DNA of 31,916 bases from Gammaproteobacteria bacterium UBA3532 (GTDB lineage Bacteria > Pseudomonadota > Gammaproteobacteria > Enterobacterales > UBA3532): assembly GCA_002376965.1 (NCBI GenBank), contig DFOV01000100.1:1-31916 (forward strand). Direction: 5' to 3'. Positions 12,901 to 24,900 of this stretch are shown piece after piece; positions within the stretch are counted from its first letter, which is position 1, and every line of letters begins with the position of its first letter. Made by a program: the position numbers and the translations under genes. The notes beneath the pieces are model-generated. The model was not told the DNA's origin, searched no databases, and saw only the letters and a list, made by a program, of their open reading frames with translations.

Positions 12901-15900
12901 GTCGTTATATTTTGGAGCTCCAATGCTCCTTCTTGCATCAATGACTCCAAGGTAACTACTTCATTGAATGCAATGTGTAAAGGCGTATTCTCCGGAATAC
13001 TTTGCTGATCGTAGGAGAACTCGGTAACCAATGCACCCGGCAATTCAAAAACGGAAACGCCCCCCTCAGCAGCTGCCGCCAACATACGATCACGATAGAT
13101 GCCCACATCATAAATAGGGCTGCGGGTTCCTGCTGTGAAGATCTTGGGCTGTGAAATATCGGCAAAATCAATACCAATAACCCCACCACCTCTAGAGCTT
13201 AAGAAAAGGTTATTGGCATAACGCTGGATATTAAAATAGTAGGCTTTTGGTGTCTGTATGGTGCTATCAATAACAAACCGCGACTGTTCTTGGGTACGGC
13301 GGTTAATGATGACCAATGTACCATTCATTAACGCCACAATGTCATATTCGCCATATGGCTCGACATCTACCACATTTGACTCAAACTCGTATACCGAGCG
13401 TTCATCCGGCTGTGCTAAATTGATCACTTCAAGATTGGCAAAATCGTCACTCACCTCGCCAATCTCATTGACACCTACATCGTGCAACATACATACGCTA
13501 ATGGGTTTGAAATCATACCCTGTACTCTGACCATAAACGTATAATCTTTGCTGCTTCCGTTCTATGCGGTATGACGACTTGGTAGATACCTTAATCGGTA
13601 GGGAAATAGCGTCCGTTGGATGAGTAAAGGCCAGAGCTTGCAGCGGTTTATTCTTAGCATAGTTGCCAGAAGCGCTCTCACACGGCTGTCTAGCACCTTC
13701 CGACCCAGTGCCTGCTCCATTAAACCAGTAAACCAAATTCCCATCTTTTTCTATGTCGGCAACTAGGTTATCGCTGCCTTCTTGAGCCAGCACTTGAAGG
13801 CCCTGTGCATCATCACGGTTCAGTTTGACAACACCACCATAACCCGCAGCAACCCATAGCAGTTCGTGGCGCTGATACTGCTGCAAACTCTCATTGTAGG
13901 TCCACTCGTGATCGGGATAAATCTGAATAGAGTCGGCTCCATAAGCAACAGCTACTTTCATCTCACTAAGCAGGGATAACCTATCCAACTCTTCTGGACT
14001 CAAGACTTTCTCAGGGTATAGCACATTTTGCGCTCTACCCGCCAACAGAAGCATTTCAGAATATAGCCGTAAATCACTACCTGTCGGGTCGGTGCCGGTT
14101 AGGATGCTTGCCGCCCCCACTAACGAGGAGTTTTCAGGGTTTTGAATATCAAAAACACCAGCGGCTGGAACATCAGTGAAATAAGCAGCACCGATCTGCG
14201 CTCTATTATTTTTCCATAGATCTAATACGTACCCGCCATTGGAATAGGCCACGCCTTCTTTCTGATCGATCCATAGGTTTCTCGGATGCACTGCGCGTGA
14301 ACCTTGAGTTGCGATTTGTCGCAACCCATAACCAAAACCGTCCTCTTCGGGGAGAATTGATTGATTCCCATAGCGATCTTCGGCGATAACTTTATGCTTT
14401 CCTGGTGCACCTTCTGGGGTGGTAATGCGCATTTTGGTTGATGAAAGCACTTTTACAAAGCGTACTGGCGTATCGCCGACTTTAATACTTTGGGTTTGTC
14501 CGACGGACGTTCCTGGCTCAAAACCTTGACCTGTGACCACCACCGATGTTCCCCCGCTCACAGGTCCCCAGTGTGGTGTGATGCTATCAAAGCGAATGAC
14601 TTCATCAACATGCCAGGCACCATAAACCACAGCACCTTGTGTTACCCCATGCTGGGTCACATCGATACTGACATCGTAAAATCCAGAGGTTTGGATAGCA
14701 GGCATATCGACAGTTAGAATGCTGGTCGGAAACGCTTCACTGGTTACTGATATATCAACAATGTTTACCAGCTCACCACCGACTCGAACCATTACTTGGG
14801 CAGGATCGGACGGAATACCTCTTGCGGTGATCGTTGTACGTAGACCTTCACCAACCAGGGTTCGACGCGGTATAACATGATCAATGGATATCTCATTGGT
14901 TCGCGCGTCTTTATAAGTAAAATCAAACCGTTGGGTTGTCTTCAGCTGGTACATATCAATAGTCAGATCGGTATTGACCTGTTTAACCACCTGAATACCC
15001 GAGCTGACCACCAAGTAGATAGCCTGGCCACTTAGCAACCCATGCCCAGGTTGGAGCGTTATTAGGGCATCATTATTGTTTAGCTCTACATCAGTGGCTA
15101 TTGGTTGCCCATCCTCTCGATAAACGGAGAACAGCGAATCGTTGTCTTTGACAACATCAATTTCTTTGTTAAAGCGCACCCAAATCAAATGCTCACCGAG
15201 AACATCAGGACCCAGTATGCGGTTGGTAGGCTCAACTCTGTGTATTTTCAAGAAAGGATCTGGGGTAACTTGAAGGTAGGTCGCGCCAGAAACAAACCCC
15301 GCACCGAAAGACGCATAGGGGCTGGCCAGAACACTGACAACCTTATTCTCTTCATTCTCCTGCTCATAGGCATTAATCATCGGTAGCTTAACCGGAGCCA
15401 TCGGGTCACTCACATCAACAGGCAAAATGCCTTTTTCGCCCATCGCTAGATAAAGCACGCTACCTGATGAATGAATATCATACACATGACCATCACCAGC
15501 AATCCGATTCACTTCGACCGGGTCTTCGATATCGCTAATATCTACAACCACCACCCCTAAGTCACCAGCCGCCAGATAGGCATATTGGTTGTGAATAGCC
15601 ACAGAGCTTGCCGGAATGTTTAAAGAACCTTTTAAGCTAAACCCGGTTGTCGCGTTCTGATAGATATAGAAACCACCACTGGTAGGATCGTCTTCATTCT
15701 GAAGCCTCGGAATAGAGAAATTGTAATCACCAGCAACAACAGCATAAGTCGCCGCTTCAAAACCTGCCAGCCGTTGGATATCGAGTGACTTCTTATGTTG
15801 AGGCAGTGAGCGAGCTTTAGCCAAGTACATCTTTCTAGGATGCAATATATCGACTAAGCCAATCCCAGACTCAGCCATGGCTACAGTAACCAAGTTGTTA

Positions 15901-18900
15901 TCCGCCACAAGCCCTTTTGCGTATTCAGCATCTAGAGCCAATGAAGCAATCATTTGACTCTGGGTGATATCATAGGCATCAAAACCAATAATAAAGAGCT
16001 TAGCATCACTGGCTTTACCGGTTTCAGTATCGATCTTTGCACCTGTAGCGATAACCCAATCGACATTACGTTCGAAGTAGGTATCAATGCCTAACGCAGA
16101 ATATCCACCCGGTAGTGATATGGTAGTAAGCAAGCGATCATCCTGCTCATCACCGTCTTCATCGAGTTCCTTGCGTAAGTCATCCAGATTCAATGGATCG
16201 CCAGGGCGGGCGGTATAAGTGGAAGGATCGATATTATACACCTGAACACCTTTACCTCCGGCTGCAGCCACTAAATAGCTACCTGTCGAATCGAGCACCA
16301 TGTCATATATTATTGTTTTACTGCTTTTTATTGTGGATTGAATGGGCTGCTGGTATTCAAATGCATCTTCGAGAACCGAGACAGATCCGGTACCCACCTG
16401 AACTTTCACATCGACCACACCTAGGCTGCCGATGGGGCTAATCACCTCAAGTGTTTCCGTATCAAGTACCTTAATATACTCTGGACGCACCTCAGCAGCC
16501 CCGAACCACACCCTCGTACCGGGCTGGAATCCACTACCTCGTATAACAACGTTAGTTCCCCCTTCGATACTACCTATGCGAGGAAATAAATCAGCCAGTG
16601 CTAACGGAGCAACATAATGAACAGCCCCCAAGAGTCTATCGACCGCTCCCTCGGAATTGACTGCCGTCAATGCTGCCAAGCCTTCGACTGACGGAGGAGC
16701 GGTTATGTGGTATTGATTTCCTTCGACTGAATGAATGCTTGCCAGCTGATCACCGATATAAAATCTTGGGTCAATAACTTCTTCTAGAAGCTCAACGATT
16801 ATTTCGCCACCTAACGTGGAGATATTGCGGGGCTCTACACGAGTGATATGAGGTTTGATATTGGAGGAGGATGCTGTTGAAAAAACAAACTGATAGTCCA
16901 TTAACCCTCTGGTTCGACGACTTTCAGCAATTCCCACTAAAGATACTTGGTAGTTAGACTGACTTTCCAAAACAGTAGCTGGCGTAATGACCACTCTATT
17001 GGAGCGCTCGCCAGTAATTTGAATGCCGATATCCACAGATTCGGGATCGGACTCACCATTCAGTTTCTGTAACTGAATGTATTTAGCTATATCATCGCCT
17101 GCAATATCTAGTGCCTTAGAAAAATAAAGCTCGATAGCAATATCTGGATTTACCGCAACTTCATTGGCAGCAGGTACTGTTTCAACAATATCGTTAACTA
17201 GGATATCAACAAAATTCAGCGCGTGTTTACTCTTGCCACCAGCTTTATTTTGGATGATAGAGTTCGATATAGCGACGCCATCTTTAGAAATAACATTGCG
17301 TATGCTGAATCTGTTTTGTGAGCCCCTTTTATCCGAGGCAACTTCATTGTCCAGCTCAACCATATCCAGTATATTGATTAGCTCGGGGTTAGAGATATCA
17401 TAAAGTGTTAAATATTCATGGCGCAGCGGTCTTTGATGTGTACCACTGATAACCACTTCACCACCGCCAATCACTGTCGATAGTCCTGCGAGCGCTTCTA
17501 GCCTTGAGCGTAAGGCAAATCCTCGTGGATCGTAGCTGCCCTTGGTTAATAGCGAGCCATTGTCTTGCCAATTTTTCACCTGCAATCGCGGAGCAGTTCC
17601 GTTATTTTGGACAAAAGTCAGTCCGTTAGCGAGGTTTAAGCCCATACCCTTGTCACTGAGATCGCGTATCTGAGGTACGCTTGCCTTTGTTAAGTCGAAC
17701 GAGGCCATTCCTCCTGCATGACTTACATAAAGTAAGCTGTCATGCACAAAGATTTGAAGTGGCTTCAGATCCAAACTGCTGCCGTTAGAAACCACTTTGG
17801 TTATTTTTTTAACGGCTGTTGGTTTCACAGGATCCGCTAGACTAAGAATTGCCACGCCGTCATCAATGCTTGAGGCGATCAGTAGATCATCTTGCACCAC
17901 CATATGAGTAGGAGCAGATTGAAAATCTAATGGCAGAGCGTATTGAATGCCACGCTCTTTGCCTTCGCTTGATGGCTCCTCAGGTAGATCAAGGGTTAGT
18001 TCTCGATCGTAGACAATAATCCAGCGCTTGTCTTCGTAGGGTGTATCAATGTAATTAAGCTGATAGCCCCAGACTGAAACATACAGTTGCTTTTCAGAAA
18101 GCGCCATAGCCACCGGCTGCAAATCCTGCGGCATATCATAATATCCAAGGCCGTGCATGGGCGCAGCTACAGATAAATCGCTCGGATCATACTTCACCAA
18201 GCTGATCCAGCCAGGTAAGGTCCTTTCCAAGTCAGCTTTAGAATAGATATCTTTTAGCCCAGTGGATTGGGTGCCCATACTGGCCCCACCCAATACATAA
18301 ACGATGCCCAAGGACTCGTCAACGGCCAAGTCACGAATATACCTTGCTGGCAATACAGTTGGATCGATCAACCCATCGTCGCGTAGCTTATCCATGGTCT
18401 CAATGCGCTGATTAACCTCAAGCTTGCCATAAAATAGGCCCTGCTCAAGCACATAGCGGCCATCACTATCCTCGACCACGATATCTACAAAACCACGATA
18501 AGACTCACCCATAACTTCGCTAAAATCAGGTACTTTCCAAGTAAAACTTTCAGCGCTATATAGGGTAATACCATCTCCTTGCATTCCAAAGGACTGAATG
18601 AACTCGGGCTGTCCAGTAGGATAAGCACTTATGGTCATATCGGGATGAAAACCAACCCCAACCACTTCTACCCTATCATTCGCTCCAGTTTGCCCAACCC
18701 TAACAACAGGTGGATCGACAAAGCTGATAGCTAAATTATCTACATAGGTAAAACCACCCACAACCTCATCTTCCAAACCAAGCTCGGTTTTCACCACAAC
18801 GGCTGCAGGGCCTGCATAATTGGGGACTGTATTAGCCCGAAGAGAAACTGGGAAATCGCCATTCTGGCAGAGCGCGGTATTATCCGTGTTGTGTATCTTT

Positions 18901-21900
18901 TGCTCTTTTATTTGTAGCTGCTGCCCAGCGAGAAACAGCTTTGGATTATCGCCAAAGTAACAACCCGTAACGGCGATAAGCGTACCACCGCCTATTCCCC
19001 CCATCTTGGGTGCAATGCTCGTTATATCTGGTAACTGGACGCCAGTTGCTAGAACCGTGTCGAAATAAAATACGTAATCAGAGAGCATGGCGTAGCCACC
19101 TGACAACGGCTCAAGCCCCTTGGTCACCTCAACAAAATAACGATGGCCTGGCTCCAATTGCCAGTCATTTTGCCATGTGATAACCATCTGTCTGAGGCTT
19201 GTTTCAACGCTGCCATTATTCTCTCTGGTGACAAAGTTAACCTGATAGTTTGTTGAATCAACCTTTTGGCCTAGAATAATGCCATCGTTTCCTTGGCCAA
19301 TAGCATCTTTATAAATATTAATATGTTGGGCAACATCTTCAGCACTGTAGCTATTGTTTAGCGAGATAGAGAAGGTAAGGTTAACTGCCTGGTCGGTTAC
19401 AACTTGAGTTTGGGCTGTTTGAGGATAGTGCTCAAGAACATCTAGCCGGTTCAGATCCAGCTTTGCAATACCCTCATGCCCTGCCGCCATTCGGATTGCG
19501 CCACGTGCATATTCGATATCATGAACGCCAATATCATCCTGGCTGGCCTGTCGGTGAACAACCGACGGAATGGTAGAATCAATAAAAGGATCATCGATCG
19601 TATCCAGATTGATGATTTCTACCACAGACTGGGCAGGTTTATCTTCCTGATCAGAATATAGGACTGATGCATAGGCTCTATTCCCTACTATTTCAACATC
19701 AAAAACCCCATCCGAAACGAAATCCTGTCGATTTGGAATAAGCTCGACCGAACGTTTAAACTTTGGCGTCAATGGATAAGATACATCGAGAATATCAAGC
19801 TGACTGATAAAGCCATCACCTGACATATTGGTAACATACAACAGATCACCTTGACGGGTTAATCGGTTGGCAATACCAAAGGTGTCAATCTTGCCAACAA
19901 TGGGCATCGACGGGTCTCGGATATCTGCAATAACCACCCCCTCGTGTGAAGCAGCTATAAACGCGTAGCCATTGTATATAGCAACATCTCTCGTAAAACC
20001 ATTCGGCTTAATATAGCCGACATGATAAGGTGCTTTTATACTTGAAACATTGATGACCTGCACACCGCCATGGCCATTGGCAACGAAAACCAGCTCCCCT
20101 GATTTAGCCAAACCATAAACGTCACGGTAAGGAAGATCGACCCTACCATCCAACCGGTAAGCCAGCCCAAAGTCATCCTCCGCATTATGATTGTTAAATA
20201 ATAAAAGCTCGCCAGCCTGATTAGTATCAATCCACTCGTTAAGGTCAACCGGAGAATCGTTATCTTTATTAACCGTTTCTAGCATAGAATAGATATATGG
20301 GTGGTTATCTTTCGGTGTTTCAAATACACCGGATTTACCTGCGTAAACCAATGTTTGATCAGCGACCATTGCTGTGATGGTTCCACGGAACACCTCGGCA
20401 TTGCGGACAAGGCTTTCTTCGAATAAAAAGTGGCCCAGATCTTTGCCTATGGTATCCACATCCGGCTCTGGGTCTATGTCAAAAAGATCATTGCCCAAAT
20501 CGATATTGCCAATCCCAGTCATTTCTTTATATGGAGCCGCAGAGTATTCTTCAGAAAGATCCACAAGCTTTAATCCCGACTCAAAAGCAAAGGGGGAAGC
20601 GGTCGACCACGCAGCCAACATCGGCCCTGACAGCGATTGATCTCGATACTGAGTGATAGCGTTATAATAAACACTTCGCGCTAAAGCCCGCTCATCGGCG
20701 CTAACCCAACCGGCGTTATCTTTCGCTCCTAGTAAAAAGCGGTTCTCTGTAACAGGCTGGCCAACCTCATGCAGCGAATGTGCCTCTACTATATGCCCTT
20801 TGGTTTCAACACGAACTGTGAGACGCACTCGCTCTTGCGCATACGACTCTCTATTCAGGATGTCTTCTTGCCCATCGTTATCCTCATCACTACCACCAAA
20901 AACAGTATGGTAAACATAATAATTTTTATCTGGTTGTGAGATTGGCTTGGAGCTGCCCTCAGTAACAACATCATCACGAAGTAACTCGGCCTTTTCTTTT
21001 TCATAAATCGTTTGCCATTCACCTACTTCATCACGATATTCGCGTACGAACTGGTAAAACACGTGACGTTCTTCTTCGATACCGATATCGGTGACGGAAG
21101 CAACGACTTGAATACTTTGTGAGGCCGTTAATATTTCGCCATTAGGTGGCTGAAGAATGCTTAACTCAGGAACCACTGTATCAGCAATTTGCCCTACCAC
21201 CACTTTTTGGGTTTCTGTGGTGTGGCCTGCAACATCATGAGCAACGGCATGAATAACAACCCCGTCAACCCCTAATGGCGGAGCCAGACTGGCATGATAG
21301 ATATTTTCCTGAGCAACATTGCCAGATTGATGGGTATAGTCTTGATAAACGGTTTTATAGGGAATGTCATTCACATAGAAGACAACTTTATCAATCCCAT
21401 CAAGGCCCAAATCATCATTTGCTTCAACAAAGACCTCAATCATTTGGCCTTCAATAACTACAGACTGATCAGAAGTCGGACGTATGATTTTTGCTTGTGG
21501 CGGCTGATCTTCTTTGATCGTGAAGCTAAGCATGGATGGACTGATAGCGCTAACATTGCCATCAATATCTGTCGCTTGACCAAATACATGCAATCGTTCG
21601 CCGACCTTTCCATAAGGCACTTTATACATAAAGCGAAACGGAACTGAAACATCCTCACCTAATAAATGCTCCTCACTCGGCTGAAGCCCTGTATCGTTCA
21701 GATAGGCCTTAGCGGAATCAACGCCATAGTGGTCGGTGGCATTTATGATAAAGAAGTATTCAACGCCTTCTACCAGTTCAAAGTCGACGCCCTGGATAGG
21801 CTCGCCTTTAAAATCAAAGCCTTTAATAAGATTGCGGCCTTTCCTATCGATAACACTTATTACTTCTACTGTCGGTGGTGGATTTTTCACCAGGTCGATC

Positions 21901-24900
21901 ATTCGTTCAACAATGGTTTCATTGCCGACCCCATCAATCGCTTTCACTCTAAACATTAAAGGCAGCGAAGTAAGAGAGGGAGTATCGACATACTCTAATA
22001 TATTTCCGACTTCTATCGCCCCCACATATGGGGGTCTAAGCAAGAGTTGGTTAACGACCATATCGCTGTCATCAAATGACCCATTCTGGTCCTTATCCGC
22101 TAATAAAGACACATTAATGGAGCTGACCTTAACGTTATCCGTTGCCTCAATATGATAGGGCAGTGAACGGTGCTCTTGTATCTCTACCCCACTCTCTTTG
22201 GGCGCTTTGATATTTACCAGTGGTGGCGAGGTATCTTTCTTAACGTTAACCACTGTCGGAACCAACGTACTGACGGTTCGCGGCTCGCTGTTGCGTTTTT
22301 CTGTCACTGTTGCTGAGAGAGACAGGTCCTTATTTGCTTGGCCAAAAGGCACTTGAACGACAAATTCAAAAGGGAAAATACTGTCTGTTAGTAATTCGGC
22401 TCCAGAAATCAGACCGTCGATATGCAAACTAACACTATCAACACCGATATCATCAGTGGCATTGACTTGAACCAGCAGAAGCTCGCCTTCAAAAACCTCA
22501 TCACCATTGACAGGTTTGGCAATACTAATCGCTGGTGGCTGGTCGGGAACAATCTGGAAATGCAAGGTTTCTGTTACCTGATGATTATCCAGATCTCCAC
22601 TCTCAGCCCCGTACAGATCAATAGCCTCAACCTCAACGGTTAATCGGTCATTGTTATCAACGAGACTAGGAACCGACAATGAAAAGCCATAGGGTGGAGC
22701 TTGAAGTACTAGACTCTCGATCTCCTCACCATTTATTTTACTAGTGAAGCGTACATGATCGATGCCTACATCATCAAAGGCGTTAACCAGTACCGGAACA
22801 TGACTTCCCTCAACCAACTGAGAGGCATTAGCTGGCTGTAACACGTCGATAACCGGCGCTTCATCAACTCGCACTAGAAAGCTTTTTTCGATTTCATCGA
22901 CTTTACCAGCGGCATCTTGTGAACGGATTTTAATCCAATACTCGTACACCTCATTCCCAGTTAGTACAAGGCTATCAAACTTGGCAACGATATCTTTTAT
23001 CTTATCGACGCTGACAATATGTTTATAAATGGGCGCCTCAATACTATTGGTAGTGATCGGTACCCGGTCTTTACTGGGTATATTAGAGATAGACCTAATA
23101 GGCTGCTCCCTGTAGCCCGAAAATTCGTAGTTTCCGCTGCCTCTGCGGATTGCATACTGCTCATAAACTTCAATGCTATCGACCTTAACGTTATCTAAAG
23201 CAGAAAAGGTAAGGGTAAAATCCGTACCCTCAACTGGACCATAAACAACGGGATCGATAAAGACAGACTCGGGCTCTATTTCGTCAGGAACAACAACAAG
23301 GGTAATTTCGTCGGAACCCACCGCTCCACTTGCATCAGTCGCGGTGGCGCCTAGCTTGGGCTCCGACTTTCCAATCAATAACGTTGTTGGCAAGTTTAAG
23401 GATAGTGTTACTAGGTGTAAGTTTTTACTATTAGGTGATGCGTACTGATTAGCAAATACACTGCCATACTGCCGCTCGATCACATCATATATTTCATTCA
23501 GCTTTTTTTGCTGCTGCTCGGACAACGCTTTGACAATCAACGCTTCTGAAGAAATGACGCTCGCATAAAGCTTTGCCCCTTCTGCATAGACTTCAACGAC
23601 TGGCGGTGAATTATCATCGTCGGTAACAATTGCTTCGAATAGAAGATTAAACTTTCCTTCAGCTATATGCTGAGGGTTCTCAGCACCATTCTTACCGATC
23701 GGCGATGTAATGCGGATCTGTGGTGCCATATTCTCCAGAGGATGAACAAGAAAGTCTCGCGTTGTAATTACGCCATTAATATCTTTCAACTCCAGTTGAT
23801 ATAGCGTGTCTCTGGTTTCTGTAAATTGGAAGTCCAATTCAGAGGTCAGATTACTGGTTAATGGCGCAAGTCCGCACCCGTATGGGTATACATCTTCATG
23901 GATAAGAATGCGACTACCATCTTGCTCAATTTTGTATAGGTGCAATGATTCCAGGCCCGTATCATCATCTTGCTGGATATCTAATGAAATTTTTTCACTG
24001 CTTCTTACCCAAAACTCCCCATAACTTATTCGGGCGGGATCAGTAATGATGTCTCTTAACTTACCTTCTGAATCTCTTGTTGCAAAAGAAACCATTTCTA
24101 ATTGAGGAGGTTCATTGGGCACAACAGGCAAAGATACCATCGAACGATAGCTATTACCCGACGGATCGACGACCTCTACTGTTAGATCGAATTCTGAGAA
24201 CCCGATATCTTGAGGTACCGTAATATCCAGATTATATTCCGTTTGGTTTATGTGCCCGCTGAATTCCTCTATAAGCTTATCGTATTGGTACAGACGGATA
24301 GTCTCAATCGAGCCGCTATTGTCACTTGCTTCAAACCCCAGATTAACAACCTGCTTAGGTCTAACGCTAACTTGCTCGGATGGAGTCGTTATAATAATCG
24401 AAGGTTCTTCAAGATCCCTTAAATAAGGCATACTAGAAATGGTGGCCGTTAAACCTTTTCCCTGGCTAGCGCGCTCAGAAGAGAAGCGATCAACCCCTGC
24501 AGCAATAATCGACGCTTTGGACACAGCACTGGTGACCATGGAGGCCAAGTTGAAATATTTAACGTGATCTACTTCAGCCGATCTGCCACTTTTGTAATCT
24601 AAAACCAATGAGCTGGAAATAAAGTAATCGCCTTGAGCGCCACGGATCTCCAGCTGTACCTGCAACTGGTCAACGGCATTCCTAGGCCCCGTATCTCCTT
24701 TATACTGTTTCAAGGGGGCAACGGCGTTATTTAATATTCGAATTCGCTTAACTGGCAGGTCTGCAGTTGCAATAGGGAATATATCAGCAGCGGCTACATT
24801 ACTATTCAATACATTACTAATCGTTAACTCATCGGCTCGAAGTATCTCTTCAGCAACAACTTCTTCACAACTGATATCTTGATAGCGAACGATCTTATAC

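Noticed and set aside
21294..22155. Overlapping plus-strand ORFs of 60-139 codons (21275-21457, 21294-21647, 21666-21959, 21736-22155)
   Set aside because: They lie entirely antisense to the coding frame of the giant gene, overlap each other in different frames, and look like low-complexity shadow translations with no family features.
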